A stretch of 64,000 nt of DNA from Achromobacter aegrifaciens (GCF_902859735.1 NZ_CADIJY010000009.1:62001-126000), one strand, 5' to 3'; shown: positions 7,738 to 18,065, counted from the first letter of the stretch. Made by a program: numbers and translations. The notes: generated by a model not told the origin, from the letters alone.

Positions 7738-10403
7738 TGCAGGTGCTTCTTCAGGCGGTAGAGGGCGTCCAGCGCTTCGCGCGGGGTCAGGCTGTCGGGG
7801 TCGATGGCGGCGAGTTCCTCGCGCAGGGCGTCCAGGGCCTCGAGGTCGTCGGAACGGTCGGCTTCCGCATAGGCCTGGGCGTCGGCGTCAGCGGCGGCCG
7901 CGAACAGGCCGAGCTGCGGCGTGGGGGCGCCTTGCGCCTCCAGGCGTTCCAGTTCGCGCGAGGCCTGGCGGATCACGGCGGCGGGCACGCCCGCGCGCTG
8001 CGCCACCTGGATCCCGTAGCTGCGGCTGGCGGGACCTTCGCGCACTTCGTGCAGGAACACGATGCCGCCGGCCGATTCCGCCGCGGCCAGGTGCACGTTG
8101 GCCGAGGCCGGCTGTTCCGCGGGGAGGCGGGTCAGCTCGAAATAGTGGGTGGCGAACAGCGTCAGCGCGCGATTGTGGGCAAGCAGGCGGCAGGCGATGG
8201 CCCAGGCCAGCGCCAGGCCGTCATAGGTGGACGTACCGCGGCCGATTTCGTCCATCAGCACCAGGCTGTTGGGCGTGCTGGCCGACAGGATGGCGGCCGC
8301 CTCGGTCATTTCCATCATGAAGGTCGAGCGGCCGCCCGCCAGATCGTCGGCCGCTCCGATACGGGTGAAGATGCGGTCGATTTTGCCGATGCGGGCGCGC
8401 GAAGCGGGCACGAAACTGCCGATGCGCGCCAGCAGCACGATCAGCGCCACCTGCCGCATATAGGTCGATTTACCGCCCATGTTCGGACCGGTGATCAGCA
8501 GCATCCGACGCGCTGGCTCCAACCGGCAGCCGTTGGGCGTGAAGCGCTCGATGGCGTGTTCCACCACCGGGTGGCGGCCGGCATCGATGTCGATGTCGGC
8601 CTGCTCAGACAGTTCGGGCGCGATCCAGTCGTGGCGGCGCGCGTGATCGGCCAGCGCGGCCAGCGCGTCCAGTTCGGCCAACGCGGCGGCGCAGTCCGAC
8701 AGCGGCCGCACGTGTTCGGCCAGCACATCGAGCAATTGCTCGAACAACCATTTTTCCCGAGCCAGCGAACGGTCCTGGGCGGACAGCACCTTGTCTTCCC
8801 AGGTCTTGAGCTCAGGCGTGATGTAGCGTTCGGCGTTCTTCAGCGTCTGGCGGCGGCGGTAATCCTCCGGCACCTTGGCGGTCTGGCCCTTGGTGACTTC
8901 GATGTAGAAGCCATGCACGCGGTTGAACTCCACGCGCAGGTTGCTGATGCCGGTGCGTTCGCGTTCGCGGGCTTCCAGCTGCACCAGGAAGTCGCCGCCG
9001 TCGGCCGCGAGGCCGCGCAGTTCGTCCAGTTCAGCGTCGAAGCCCGCCGCCAGCACGCCGCCGTCGCGGATGGCGACAGCCGGTTCGGCGGCAATGGCGC
9101 GCACCAGCAGGGCGGCCAGGGCCGGGTCCACCGACAGGTGCGAGACCAGTTCGCCCAGCCGCGGCGAATCCGCCATCGGCTCGACCTGGTCGCGCAGCGC
9201 CGGCAGGGCCTGCAGCGCGTCCCGCAGGCTGGCCAGTTCGCGCGGGCGCACCGAACGCAATGCCAGGCGGGCGGCGATGCGTTCGATGTCCGGGAAGGCG
9301 TTCAATGCGCTGCGCAAGGACTCCAGCAGCCCGGCCGAACCGAAGCCGGCCGCGCCGAAGGTCTGTTCCATGTCCATGCGGCCCGCCAGCAGCGCCGAGA
9401 TGGCTTGCTGGCGCGCCAGCGCCTGTTCGTTCTCGCGTAGCGGATGGTGCAGCCAGCGGCGCAGCAGCCGGCTGCCCATGGGCGTGCGGCAGCCGTCCAG
9501 CAGCGAGAACAGCGTCGGCGAATCTTCGCCGGACAGCGTCTGCGTCAGCTCCAGGTTGCGGCGCGTGACCGGATCGAGCAGCACGTACTGCCCGGGGCGT
9601 TCCGCCGACAGGCTCTGCACGTGGGCCAGGGCCTGCGACTGGGTGCGTGCCGCGTAGCGCAGCAGCGCGCCCGCGGCGCAAATGCCGGCCGGCATGTCTT
9701 CGATGTCGAAGCCCGCCAGCGTATCGGTCTTGAAGTGCGCCAGCAGGTGGGCGCGGGCGCTGTCGGCTTCGAAGTGCCAGTCGGGCACGCGGGCCCGCGC
9801 GCCTTCGAAGGGGAAGTCGAACTCTGCGCTGTCGGCGCAGACGATCTCGGCCGGCGCAATGCGGTGCAGCTCGGATTCCAGCTGCGCCGGCGCACATTCG
9901 GTCACGCGGAATTCGCCGCTGGCCAGGTTCAGCCAGGCCAGCCCGGCGCGCGGCGCGCGCGCGGTGCCGCCCACGAACACGGCGGCCAGCGCGCGGTCCG
10001 CCTTGGCCGGCAGCAGCGCGTCGTCGGTCAGCGTGCCGGGCGTGACGATGCGCACGATGCGGCGCTCGACCGGACCCTTGGAGGTCGCCGGATCGCCGAT
10101 CTGCTCGCAGATGGCGATGGACTCGCCCATGGCGACCAGCCGCGCCAGGTACTGCTCCATGGCATGCACCGGCAGCCCGGCCATCGGGATCGGCGTGCCG
10201 TTGGACGAACCGCGCTTGGTCAGCGTCAGGTTCAGCAGACGCGCGCCGCGCTCCGCGTCTTCGTAGAACATTTCATAGAAGTCCCCCATGCGGTAGAAGA
10301 GCAGCAAGGGACCGGCCTCCGCTTTCAGGCGGAGGTACTGCTGCATCATGGGGGTATGGCCCGGGTGGGCGTCGGCGGCGGTGTTTTGCGTTGCGGAATT
10401 CAT
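7734..10403 (-). CDS. mutS: DNA mismatch repair protein MutS
   Basis: MutS recognises mismatches and recruits MutL. The protein has 889 residues, near the usual length. Visible features are the N-terminal mismatch-binding domain with the Phe-x-Glu motif in '[14 protein letters not shown]' (about residues 40-53), the connector, lever and clamp regions, and a C-terminal ATPase with Walker A 'GPNMGGKST' near residue 632 and Walker B '[13 protein letters not shown]'. The HTH tail follows. Start ATG at 10403; the 164 bases upstream up to the autotransporter stop must hold the promoter. roxA overlaps its end by 4 bases. Confidence 0.97.
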   Translation of the reverse strand: MNSATQNTAADAHPGHTPMMQQYLRLKAEAGPLLLFYRMGDFYEMFYEDAERGARLLNLTLTKRGSSNGTPIPMAGLPVHAMEQYLARLVAMGESIAICEQIGDPATSKGPVERRIVRIVTPGTLTDDALLPAKADRALAAVFVGGTARAPRAGLAWLNLASGEFRVTECAPAQLESELHRIAPAEIVCADSAEFDFPFEGARARVPDWHFEADSARAHLLAHFKTDTLAGFDIEDMPAGICAAGALLRYAARTQSQALAHVQSLSAERPGQYVLLDPVTRRNLELTQTLSGEDSPTLFSLLDGCRTPMGSRLLRRWLHHPLRENEQALARQQAISALLAGRMDMEQTFGAAGFGSAGLLESLRSALNAFPDIERIAARLALRSVRPRELASLRDALQALPALRDQVEPMADSPRLGELVSHLSVDPALAALLVRAIAAEPAVAIRDGGVLAAGFDAELDELRGLAADGGDFLVQLEARERERTGISNLRVEFNRVHGFYIEVTKGQTAKVPEDYRRRQTLKNAERYITPELKTWEDKVLSAQDRSLAREKWLFEQLLDVLAEHVRPLSDCAAALAELDALAALADHARRHDWIAPELSEQADIDIDAGRHPVVEHAIERFTPNGCRLEPARRMLLITGPNMGGKSTYMRQVALIVLLARIGSFVPASRARIGKIDRIFTRIGAADDLAGGRSTFMMEMTEAAAILSASTPNSLVLMDEIGRGTSTYDGLALAWAIACRLLAHNRALTLFATHYFELTRLPAEQPASANVHLAAAESAGGIVFLHEVREGPASRSYGIQVAQRAGVPAAVIRQASRELERLEAQGAPTPQLGLFAAAADADAQAYAEADRSDDLEALDALREELAAIDPDSLTPREALDALYRLKKHLQ

Positions 10404-10567
10404 GCCCGTGATTGTATCGGGCGGGCACAGGGTGGGGGATGGGTGCGATCAAATTGTCCATACTGCTGCGTTCGGCTGGTCTGTTTCCGCTACGATCGCG
10501 CGACACATGCTGCGGCATGTTCGCCCAGCTATTCCGCCAGGTCGGAAAAATCTGGGGCCAGGCCGCA

Positions 10568-13500
10568 TCACCATGTGTATTTGACCCCGATCCTGGCCGC
10601 ATATTGGCGGTAGTCCTGAGCGCCCCAGGAGGCCGCAACGTTTGTCCACCCGGTCCACCCCTTGGTGAAATCCGCGTGCACACCGAGCTTCAACTCATAC
10701 CGGTCACGGGGATACAGGCTGCCGACGGGCAATTGATTGAATGACACCGAGCTGTCCGTGTCCGTATGCCACCAGTTCAGCGTGACGAAAGGCTGGACCT
10801 TCCGGCCATTCTTCATTTCGTAGGTGCGGTGGGCGCGCACACCCAGACGGCCGATCGTACCGTTGGAGTCGGCCCTGCCCACGCTGGTGCCGTTGGATTC
10901 GGCAACGCTGTCCTGGTCGTAGCGTACGTAGATCAACTGCGCTTGCGGTTCCAGAACCCAATCGTTGCGCAGTTTGAAGGCGTAGCCGACCTCTCCCGAC
11001 ACCGCCCATCCTCGGGCGTCGTACTTTACGTCCGGCAAACTATCCCCTTCGACCTTGTTCTTGAACCAGCCGTACTGGAACCAGGTGTCGACGTAGGTTC
11101 CCAATTTGGTCTCGTTGTTTTCAAACCAGGTTCCATAAAGCCCGACGCTGTAGCCTTCGACGCTGCCTCGGGCCTTGTAGGGGTTGCCGTCAGCCCGCGC
11201 GGTGCTGCGGCTGTTGCCGAAGCCGGCCATCGCGCCCAGGTGAAGGCGGTCCGTTTCCGAACCGAGCTTCCATTGGGCGAGATCGCCGCCGCCTTGCAGG
11301 AGAAACATGTCGCTGCTGACATCGAATTCTCCGTTCTTGCTATGCGTCCGGTCCCACTTTCCGGTCATGCGGAGCCACAGTGCTCGCCGCTTGTCGTCGT
11401 CGGCGGCGAACTGCTGGGTTTCGATGTACTGCGGTTCGCCCAGCCGATCGTGCATGCTGTGCACGAACATCTGCGCGGCCAGCCGTTGGTTGGCGAGATA
11501 TGCCGCCACTTCCGGACGATACAAAGGCTTTGGAGGGGCTGGCGGTTCGGGGGGAGGCCCCGGGGGTACAGGACCCGGAGGACCTGGATCCGGAGGAACC
11601 GGGTCGGGAGGAACCGGGGGTGGAGGCTCGGGATCTTTTTCAGAGCGCAGATACCAGTTATTGGCCTCTCCCGCCGTCGCGCCGCCGCGGAAGAGCCGGT
11701 ACTCGTAAGGACCTGCAACGGCCCGGCCGGCAAGCGTGAATGCGGAAGGCGCCGTAGTCCCGCCACCCACCGCGTCGACCACCTTGATGCCGCTGGCCTG
11801 GGTAAGAGCCCCCGGGCCTCCCGTATTGCTGATGCGCAGGGCGCTCTGTCCGGTTGCCGCGCCTGAAATGACGATCAGGTCGGATGGCGCGCCGTCGCCT
11901 GCAAGAAAGGTATTCAGCGCGACGACGCTGCCCGCGCCGCCAACGTAGTTCGAGACTGTCAGAGTCTTGTAGACGTTGGCGGTGGGAGGCGAGTAGACGA
12001 TCTGGCTTGCTGTGTTGGTCAAGTTGGTAATGTTGGAGTTGCCAGTCATCGTCCATAGCGTGTTCGACTGAAGCGCGACGTTCGATACGCTGCCCGGCGC
12101 GGTGGTTGCGGCTCCGGTCAGGGTTGAACCGACGACAGTGATGTTTGCTTGACCCGGGATTGAGGCGGCCGGAATTGGCGGTGGCGCAGCAACCGGATTG
12201 TTTAGCAGCGTGTCTGGATCGGGTATTCCGCCCAATGGCGCGTCGGGGCCCGCCAGCAAGGGAAAGTCGTCGATGGTGGCGACGCGCAGCCAGTTGCCGT
12301 TGCCGGAGACAACCGTATCGGTAAGCGTGACGTTGGCCAGACCGGCAACGCCTATTGCCGGTCCAGCTGCGCTGGTGACACTGGATCGCGCCAGTTCGAT
12401 TTCCGCTGCCGGTCCAGGATCTCCCAACGCGAACAAGCCCATGCCAGCGGCGCCGCTCACGCGAATCACGGCGCCGTCGCCGACGATCCGGCCGCCATTC
12501 TGCGCAACGGCACCATGAGCCTCCGGCCCCGTCACCGTCACGGGGGTTTGCCCAATCGTGATAAGACTGCCGGCGTCACGGGCAAGGGCGCCGTGCGCCG
12601 AGGCTCCCGATGTGGCGACGCTGCTGGCGCTGGATGTGATGACACCGCCGCTGATCGCGCGCAGGCCCACGGCGCCCGCGCCCTCGGTGGCGACTGTGGT
12701 GTTGAGCAGGCTGATTGTTGCCGGCGCTTCCAGGAAGCTGCGCTGAGCCATCGCGCCGTAGGCGCGCGAGCCCAAGGTCCTGATAGCGGAGCCTTGCGCC
12801 GAAATGGCGGCGGGAAATTGGGGCCCGGCCTGCTCAACGACAGCGTAGGCGCCGAGCGCCAGTGTACCGGCGGTGGTGACTGACGCATTTTCCAGGTTGA
12901 CCGAACCGCCGTCGTCGGCGACAACCCCCATGGCTTCGTCGCCCACGGTCTGAGCCGAACTGCCTCGCACTGTGAGCTGTGCGCCCGGATTGCGCGCTGC
13001 TAGCGCGTGCGGACGCCGGTCGCCGGCAGAAACGGTTCCTTGAGTAGCGACGGATGAGTCCGTTACGGTTATGGCGCTGCCCAGGTCGGCCAGGACGCCC
13101 ATTGCATTGCCGTCGCCTGTAGTAAGCACCCCGACGTTATCTACGGCTACCGTCGAGTTTGCGCCGAAGATTCCGTTGGCATTTATCCCGCGGCTGGTGA
13201 CCGTCCCTTGCGACAAATTGACCGTGGCGCCAGCGCTGGCTCGTAGGGCGTGCGCCGTTGCGTTCGATGCGGATATCGTTGTGTTCGTCGCATTCAACGT
13301 GGAGCCGGTCCCGTCGATCTGCGCGCCAATCGAAGCGCCGCTACCCGCCGCGATGCTGGCTGTATCCACCGTAACCGCGCCGCCAGCCGAGACATCCAGC
13401 GCAATGGAGCGTGTGCCATTCACCTGGAACGAGCCGCCGTTGACGATCGCAGTGGAGCCCGCTCCTTGTACCGACAGGCCATGCCCGAATTGTCCCGCCG

Positions 13501-14524
13501 CGGTGATGACGTTGTTTCCCTGCATGCGCACGCTGCTGCCAGACATGACAAGAACACCGGCAGCCGGATTGATCGTGGTGCCGGAGCCGCGTGTGCTGAT
13601 CGATACGTCGGTCAATGACACGGCCGCTCCATTTTCGATGCGGACCCCCGCGGCGCTGGTGCCGCTGGCCGTGCTGACGGCGGGATCTCCGGTGACGATG
13701 GAGACGCCGGTCGCGTCTATGCGGCTCGGCACGACCGTAGCGCCGGCTACGGCCGTGCCGCTTGCCCACAGTCCATGGCTGCCGATGGCTGAACCGCCGG
13801 AGGTGATGGTGCCGGTGGTTGTGATCGATGTGCCCGGTCCGATGGTTGCGGTGGCGCCCGCGTCGACGCGGACTCCGAATGAGCCTCGGCCGGCTGTGCT
13901 GACGGTTCCGCCCGTAAATGCAATCGAGCTTCCCGGGCCGGAGGCATAGAGCGCATGATTACCCGCGCCGCCCGCACCTTGTGTCGCGACGCTGGACGCG
14001 ATCATTTGCACGGTGCCTCCAGCAGTCGCAAGGACGGCAATGTTGTCATTGACCGTGGTGGTCAGACCCAGCGTGATGCTGGAACCCGTGGCCGTGGCGA
14101 TGCTGCCGCCACCCGATGCGACCAGACCTTGCTGTCCTGTCGCCGCTTGCACCGTGACGATGGTGCCGCTGTTGAAAGTGATGCGACCGCCATTGCCTGC
14201 GATGGCGCCGACATAGTTGCGTGGCGTGGTCGACCCTGGGCCTCCCAGGTTCAGGCGCACTCCGCTGGCCGTAATCGCGCCGCCGGTGTTCTCGGCGTCC
14301 AGCCCGGGCTGGGTCGCGCTAAGCACATTGATGGTGCTGCCTGGCGTGACCGTGCATGCGCTTCCCGAGCGGGTGACGGGTCCCGCCGGACATGTCGTTT
14401 GCGCCACGGCATCCGCCGCGCCCAATGACAGCGACCCCAGCAGCAGCCAGCGAGCCGTCATCCATGTCTCAGCAGGGAGTGGCGCCGCGCCGCTATTGCA
14501 TCCTTCCATCTGCCTGTTACGCAT
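10568..14524 (-). CDS. Pertactin-type autotransporter (type Va secretion), 1318 aa
   Basis: A self-secreted surface protein. A long leader (about 42 residues, with an N-terminal extension before 'MTARWLLLGSLSLGAADAVA') precedes a passenger of roughly 950 residues built from Gly/Ser/Thr/Ala-rich beta-helix repeats such as 'ATATIGPGTSITTTGTITSG'. Then comes a Pro-rich linker of PPxP units, an autochaperone-like stretch and a C-terminal beta-barrel of about 280 residues ending in the expected aromatic residue (VKYTW). The Pro-rich linker followed by 'RPEVAAYLANQRLA' is typical of Bordetella autotransporters. Two Cys sit just after the signal (C45 and C57 region). No RGD motif was seen. Adhesion or biofilm is the likely role by family; ATG 14543 is not needed, and an alternative start is the internal ATG 21 codons in. 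Confidence 0.93.
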   Translation of the reverse strand: MRNRQMEGCNSGAAPLPAETWMTARWLLLGSLSLGAADAVAQTTCPAGPVTRSGSACTVTPGSTINVLSATQPGLDAENTGGAITASGVRLNLGGPGSTTPRNYVGAIAGNGGRITFNSGTIVTVQAATGQQGLVASGGGSIATATGSSITLGLTTTVNDNIAVLATAGGTVQMIASSVATQGAGGAGNHALYASGPGSSIAFTGGTVSTAGRGSFGVRVDAGATATIGPGTSITTTGTITSGGSAIGSHGLWASGTAVAGATVVPSRIDATGVSIVTGDPAVSTASGTSAAGVRIENGAAVSLTDVSISTRGSGTTINPAAGVLVMSGSSVRMQGNNVITAAGQFGHGLSVQGAGSTAIVNGGSFQVNGTRSIALDVSAGGAVTVDTASIAAGSGASIGAQIDGTGSTLNATNTTISASNATAHALRASAGATVNLSQGTVTSRGINANGIFGANSTVAVDNVGVLTTGDGNAMGVLADLGSAITVTDSSVATQGTVSAGDRRPHALAARNPGAQLTVRGSSAQTVGDEAMGVVADDGGSVNLENASVTTAGTLALGAYAVVEQAGPQFPAAISAQGSAIRTLGSRAYGAMAQRSFLEAPATISLLNTTVATEGAGAVGLRAISGGVITSSASSVATSGASAHGALARDAGSLITIGQTPVTVTGPEAHGAVAQNGGRIVGDGAVIRVSGAAGMGLFALGDPGPAAEIELARSSVTSAAGPAIGVAGLANVTLTDTVVSGNGNWLRVATIDDFPLLAGPDAPLGGIPDPDTLLNNPVAAPPPIPAASIPGQANITVVGSTLTGAATTAPGSVSNVALQSNTLWTMTGNSNITNLTNTASQIVYSPPTANVYKTLTVSNYVGGAGSVVALNTFLAGDGAPSDLIVISGAATGQSALRISNTGGPGALTQASGIKVVDAVGGGTTAPSAFTLAGRAVAGPYEYRLFRGGATAGEANNWYLRSEKDPEPPPPVPPDPVPPDPGPPGPVPPGPPPEPPAPPKPLYRPEVAAYLANQRLAAQMFVHSMHDRLGEPQYIETQQFAADDDKRRALWLRMTGKWDRTHSKNGEFDVSSDMFLLQGGGDLAQWKLGSETDRLHLGAMAGFGNSRSTARADGNPYKARGSVEGYSVGLYGTWFENNETKLGTYVDTWFQYGWFKNKVEGDSLPDVKYDARGWAVSGEVGYAFKLRNDWVLEPQAQLIYVRYDQDSVAESNGTSVGRADSNGTIGRLGVRAHRTYEMKNGRKVQPFVTLNWWHTDTDSSVSFNQLPVGSLYPRDRYELKLGVHADFTKGWTGWTNVAASWGAQDYRQYAARIGVKYTW

Positions 14525-14658
14525 TCACGCCTCCATCGGGGCACTCGCGAAACAACCTGGGTAGGAACTAGGCAACCGACAATCGGAGATTCAAATACGA
14601 ATCACCCGTGTAATGGCTTGCGACTCAACGTAGCACGGGGGCTCTCATGGGATGTGCA

Positions 14659-14673
14659 ACTATTTGAAATAGT
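14659..14673. promoter_or_regulatory. Perfect palindrome upstream of the autotransporter
   Basis: ACTATTT and AAATAGT are perfect 7-base arms around a single G, in an AT-rich island between the Bug gene and the autotransporter, about 135 bases before the autotransporter start. It could be an operator; no regulator is known. Confidence 0.35.
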
Positions 14674-14718
14674 GTTGCTTATCGTGGACACCCGTTGCAG
14701 GCTGGCGCGGCGTGAACC

Positions 14719-15678
14719 TCACTTGTTCATGATGTTCCCCAACTTCTTGATTACCTCGCGCTCCGTCTCCGCGCTGGCGTGGGCGGCCTTGGTGTAGGCA
14801 GCCGTATCCATGTACTGCGGCGACACACCAGACTGGCGCAACAGGGCCAGGAAGGCTTCATCCTTGAGCGTGTCGCGGAAGGCGCCGTCGAGCTTGGCGA
14901 TCACGGCCGGGTCCATGTCCTTGGGGCCGGCGATGCCGAAGGGCGAGGTGTGCACCACGGGATAGCCGGCTTCCTTCAGGGTGGGGACGTCCGGCAGGTC
15001 GGGGGAGCGCTTGTCGCCCAGCGACGCGAGGATGCGGACCTTGCCCGAGGCTACGTAGGGCAGGATGGTGCTGGCGCCGACCAGCACCTGGATGTGGCCG
15101 CCCAGCATGGCGGTCAGCGCGTCGGCGTCGCCCTTGTACGGCACGTGGGTCCATTTGGCCTGGGCGGCTTCGCCCAGTTGCACCATGGCGATGTGCTGGC
15201 TGCTGTAGGCGCCCGGCGTGCCGTAGGAGATCGTGTCGGGCTTGGACTTGGCGTAGGCGACCAGGTCGTCCAGCGTCTTCCAGGGCGAGTCCGCGGCGAC
15301 CGCTACGTAGTAGTTGTAGCCGGCGATCATCGAGATGTAGGTCAGGTCCTTGACCGGGTCGTAGCGCGTGCCGGTGATGTGCGGCATGCGGAAGATGCCG
15401 ATGGGCACCATGGTGACGGTATAGCCGTCGGGTGCGGTGTTGAGCATCTGGGTCGCGCCCAGCGTGCCGTTGGCGCCGGTCTTGTTCTCGACCACCACGG
15501 TCTGGCCCAGGCGCTTGCCGGACTGCTCGGCCAGGGCGCGGCCGACCACGTCGGTGACGCCGCCGGCGGAGTACGGGATGATCAGGCGGATCGGATGGTT
15601 GGGAAAGTCCTGCGCCAGCGCGGGGGCGCTGCCTGCGCTTGCCAGGACCATCATGCCTGCTGCCAGGATCTTCTTCAT
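14719..15678 (-). CDS. Bug/TctC-family periplasmic solute receptor
   Basis: A 319-residue receptor of the Bug (Bordetella uptake gene) family, which bind small organic acids for tripartite transporters or signalling. It has a Sec signal (MKKILAAGMMVLASAGSAPALAQ) and then the family opening 'FPNHPIRLIIPYSAGGVTDVVGRALAEQ', with 'VVENKTGANGTLG' and 'HVPYKGDADALTAMLGGHI' as further Bug landmarks. Start ATG 15678 is preceded by GGAGGAATGAC. It is the last gene of the SDR-fumarylacetoacetase-Bug operon, so its ligand is probably an aromatic-derived or keto acid; the family alone does not show which. Confidence 0.92.
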   Translation of the reverse strand: MKKILAAGMMVLASAGSAPALAQDFPNHPIRLIIPYSAGGVTDVVGRALAEQSGKRLGQTVVVENKTGANGTLGATQMLNTAPDGYTVTMVPIGIFRMPHITGTRYDPVKDLTYISMIAGYNYYVAVAADSPWKTLDDLVAYAKSKPDTISYGTPGAYSSQHIAMVQLGEAAQAKWTHVPYKGDADALTAMLGGHIQVLVGASTILPYVASGKVRILASLGDKRSPDLPDVPTLKEAGYPVVHTSPFGIAGPKDMDPAVIAKLDGAFRDTLKDEAFLALLRQSGVSPQYMDTAAYTKAAHASAETEREVIKKLGNIMNK

Positions 15679-15749
15679 GTCATTCCTCCTTTGTGTGCCG
15701 CCGGCTTGCCGGCCGTCTCCAGGTCTAGCGGGATGCCTGGTATTGAACG

Positions 15750-17060
15750 TCAATCGGTGATGCGCGCGCGGCTTGCGCCGAAGCCGATGCGCTGGAAACC
15801 CTCGCGGCTGCAATGGGCCGTCAGGGTGATTTCGTCTCCGGCCTCCAGGAACAGCCGGGTTTCGCCCGAGGGCAGGGTAATGGGTTGCGTGCCGCCGTGC
15901 GTCAGTTCGAGCAGGCTGCCGTGGCCGCTCTCGTCGGGCGTGGAGATGGTGCCCGAGCCCAGCAGGTCGCCCGGGCGCAGGTTGCAGCCGCCCAGCGTGT
16001 GCTGCGCGACCATCTGCGCAGGCGTCCAGTACAGGTGGCGCGCGTTGGATGCGGACAACTGCCGCGGCGCCTGCGCGCGTTCGCGCATGAGCGGCGTGGA
16101 CAGCCATGCTTGCAGTGCGATCTCCAGCCCGCCCGTGGCAGCGTCCTCGGCGTTGCGCAGGTAGGGCAGCAGTTCGGGATCGGCGTCGCCGCGCGCCATT
16201 GCGGCGCGGCGGAACGGGGCCAGCGCCTCGCTGGTCACGATCCAGGGCGAAACCGTCGACGCGAAATTCTTGCCCTGGAAGGGGCCCAGCGGCTGGTATT
16301 CCCAGGCCTGGATATCGCGCGCGGACCAGTCATTCAGCAAGCCGTAGCCGGCCACGTGGCCAGCGGCGAGTTCCAGCGGCACCGGTTCTCCGAGCGCGTT
16401 GCCGGGACCGATCCAGATCGCCAGCTCCAGTTCGAAGTCCAGTTGCGCCGAGGGCCGGAAGGCCGGGGTATCGATGCCGGCGGCGGTCCTGACCTGGCCG
16501 CGCGGCCGCCGCACGGGCGTGTCGGACGGGCAGATGGAGGATGCGCGGCCATGATAGGCGATGGGCACATGCCTGTAGTTCGGCATCAGCGGGTTGTTGG
16601 GGCGGAACAGTTTGCCCACATGGCTCGCGTGATGGATGCCGGCATAGAAATCGGTGTAGTCGCCCACGTCCGCGGGCAGCAGCAGTTCGCACTGCGCCTG
16701 GGGATGCAGCAGGCGCGCGCCCTGGGCCTCGTGCCGCGCGCGGCCGGGGTTTGCGGCGTCCAGCAGGGCGAACAGCGCGTGCCGCACGGCCTTGCGGGTG
16801 GCGGCGGGCAAAGCCATCCAATCGTTGAGCCTGCGCGCCGACAGCGCCTGGCGCGTGGCCGGGTCCAGCCTTTCCAGCAGGCCCAGCTCCACGGCGGCCC
16901 GGACATCCAGCACCTGCTCGCCGATGGCGACGCCGATTCGTGGCGCGCCGCCATCGCGGCGGAACACGCCCATCGGCAGGTTCTGCACCGGAAAATCCGG
17001 ATGGCCGTCTGCGCTGTCGACCCAGCTCTGGGCGGTGGGCGCGTGGGTGTGGTCCAGCAT
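15750..17060 (-). CDS. fahA: Fumarylacetoacetase
   Basis: FAH hydrolyses fumarylacetoacetate to fumarate and acetoacetate, the last step of tyrosine/homogentisate breakdown. The 436 residues match the full-length eukaryotic-type enzyme: an N-terminal SH3-like domain ('NLPMGVFRRDGGAPRIGVAIG'), then the catalytic domain with 'DYTDFYAGIHHASHVG' (metal Asp and catalytic His), 'FELELAIWIG' (metal Glu pair), 'NDWSARDIQAWEYQPLG' (metal Asp) and 'FQGKNFASTVSPW' (Lys). Start ATG 17060 has a GAGGAG element just before it. No homogentisate dioxygenase or maleylacetoacetate isomerase gene is in the window. Upstream is a 3-hydroxybutyrate dehydrogenase gene, whose substrate acetoacetate is a product of FAH. 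Confidence 0.95.
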   Translation of the reverse strand: MLDHTHAPTAQSWVDSADGHPDFPVQNLPMGVFRRDGGAPRIGVAIGEQVLDVRAAVELGLLERLDPATRQALSARRLNDWMALPAATRKAVRHALFALLDAANPGRARHEAQGARLLHPQAQCELLLPADVGDYTDFYAGIHHASHVGKLFRPNNPLMPNYRHVPIAYHGRASSICPSDTPVRRPRGQVRTAAGIDTPAFRPSAQLDFELELAIWIGPGNALGEPVPLELAAGHVAGYGLLNDWSARDIQAWEYQPLGPFQGKNFASTVSPWIVTSEALAPFRRAAMARGDADPELLPYLRNAEDAATGGLEIALQAWLSTPLMRERAQAPRQLSASNARHLYWTPAQMVAQHTLGGCNLRPGDLLGSGTISTPDESGHGSLLELTHGGTQPITLPSGETRLFLEAGDEITLTAHCSREGFQRIGFGASRARITD

Positions 17061-17146
17061 CTTGTACTCCTCGCGGGCGTTATCGGTATCGCTGCGCGCT
17101 GTGGCCCGGCCTGCGCGCATATTCAACTAAGGCCGTCGTTGCGGCT

Positions 17147-17935
17147 TCAGGCCGCGGTGGTGCCGCCGTCCATGGCCCAGGCCACGCCCCGGACTTCGTC
17201 GGCGTCGGGCGAGCAGAAGAATTCGCACAGCCCGGCGATCTGCTCCAGGGTGACGAACTTGCCCGAAGGCTGGCGCAGGCCCAGCAGCTTGTTGGTGGCT
17301 GCGGCATTGTCCAGGCCTTCGCGCTCGGCCAGCGCGTCGATCTGCTTCTGCACCAGCGGCGTATGCACCCAGCCGGGGCAGATGGCATTGCAGGTGATGG
17401 CGGTCTGCGCGGTTTCCAGCGCTACCGATTTGGTCAGGCCGATCAGGCCATGCTTGGTGGCGTTGTAGCCGGTCTTGCCGGCGCGGCCGCGCAAGCCGCT
17501 GATGGACGCCATGTTGACGATGCGGCCCCAGTTGCGTGCGCGCATGGCAGGCAACGCGGTGCGTATGGTGTGGAAGCTGGCGGACAGGTTGACCGCGATC
17601 ATGTCGTCCCACTTGTCGACCGGAAAGGCTTCGATCTGGCTGACGTGCTGGATGCCGGCGTTGTTGACCAGGATGTCCAGCGCGCCGTAGGCCTGGTTCA
17701 GCTCGGCCATCATGGCCTCGATCTGGGCTGGCTTGCGCAGGTCGCAGGGCTGGAAACGGACCGGAACGCCATAGGTATCGCGGAATTCGGCGCAGAGGGC
17801 GTCGGCCGCCGAGGCGTCGGCCAGGCCGTTGAGCACCAAGGTCGCGCCGGAGCGCGCCAGGCGCCGCGCTACCGCCAGGCCGATGCCGCTGGTCGAACCG
17901 GTTACCAGGGCCACGCGCCCCGAAAGATCAGCCAT
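17147..17935 (-). CDS. 3-hydroxybutyrate dehydrogenase-type SDR
   Basis: A 262-residue classical short-chain dehydrogenase with the NAD-binding 'TGSTSGIGLAVAR', 'NNAGIQHV', the catalytic Ser in 'MASISGLRG' and Tyr-x3-Lys in 'GYNATKHG'. 'NAGIQHVSQIEAFPVDKWD' and 'ICPGWVHTPLVQKQI' point to the 3-hydroxybutyrate dehydrogenase group (acetoacetate to 3-hydroxybutyrate). I chose ATG 17935, which has GGAGA 5 bases upstream; an in-frame GTG at 17947 is less likely. It is the first gene of the operon with fahA and the Bug receptor, divergent from a LysR gene. Confidence 0.88.
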   Translation of the reverse strand: MADLSGRVALVTGSTSGIGLAVARRLARSGATLVLNGLADASAADALCAEFRDTYGVPVRFQPCDLRKPAQIEAMMAELNQAYGALDILVNNAGIQHVSQIEAFPVDKWDDMIAVNLSASFHTIRTALPAMRARNWGRIVNMASISGLRGRAGKTGYNATKHGLIGLTKSVALETAQTAITCNAICPGWVHTPLVQKQIDALAEREGLDNAAATNKLLGLRQPSGKFVTLEQIAGLCEFFCSPDADEVRGVAWAMDGGTTAA

Positions 17936-18019
17936 GCTTGTCTCCACGCTGTGTCGTTATGGAATGCGTGGCAGGTTAGGACGTGGAGATTGAGTCGTCC
18001 AATTTATTATCGATGCATG

Positions 18020-18042
18020 ATTTATATTTGGTAGATATAAAT
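18020..18042. promoter_or_regulatory. LysR-type operator candidate
   Basis: Perfect 8-base arms ATTTATAT and ATATAAAT with a 7-base spacer lie in the 130-base gap between the SDR gene and the divergent LysR gene, 23 bases before the LysR ATG. The arm-and-gap layout fits a T-N11-A LysR box. Confidence 0.6.
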
Positions 18043-18065
18043 AGCCAGCAGCCTTGGAACCACTC

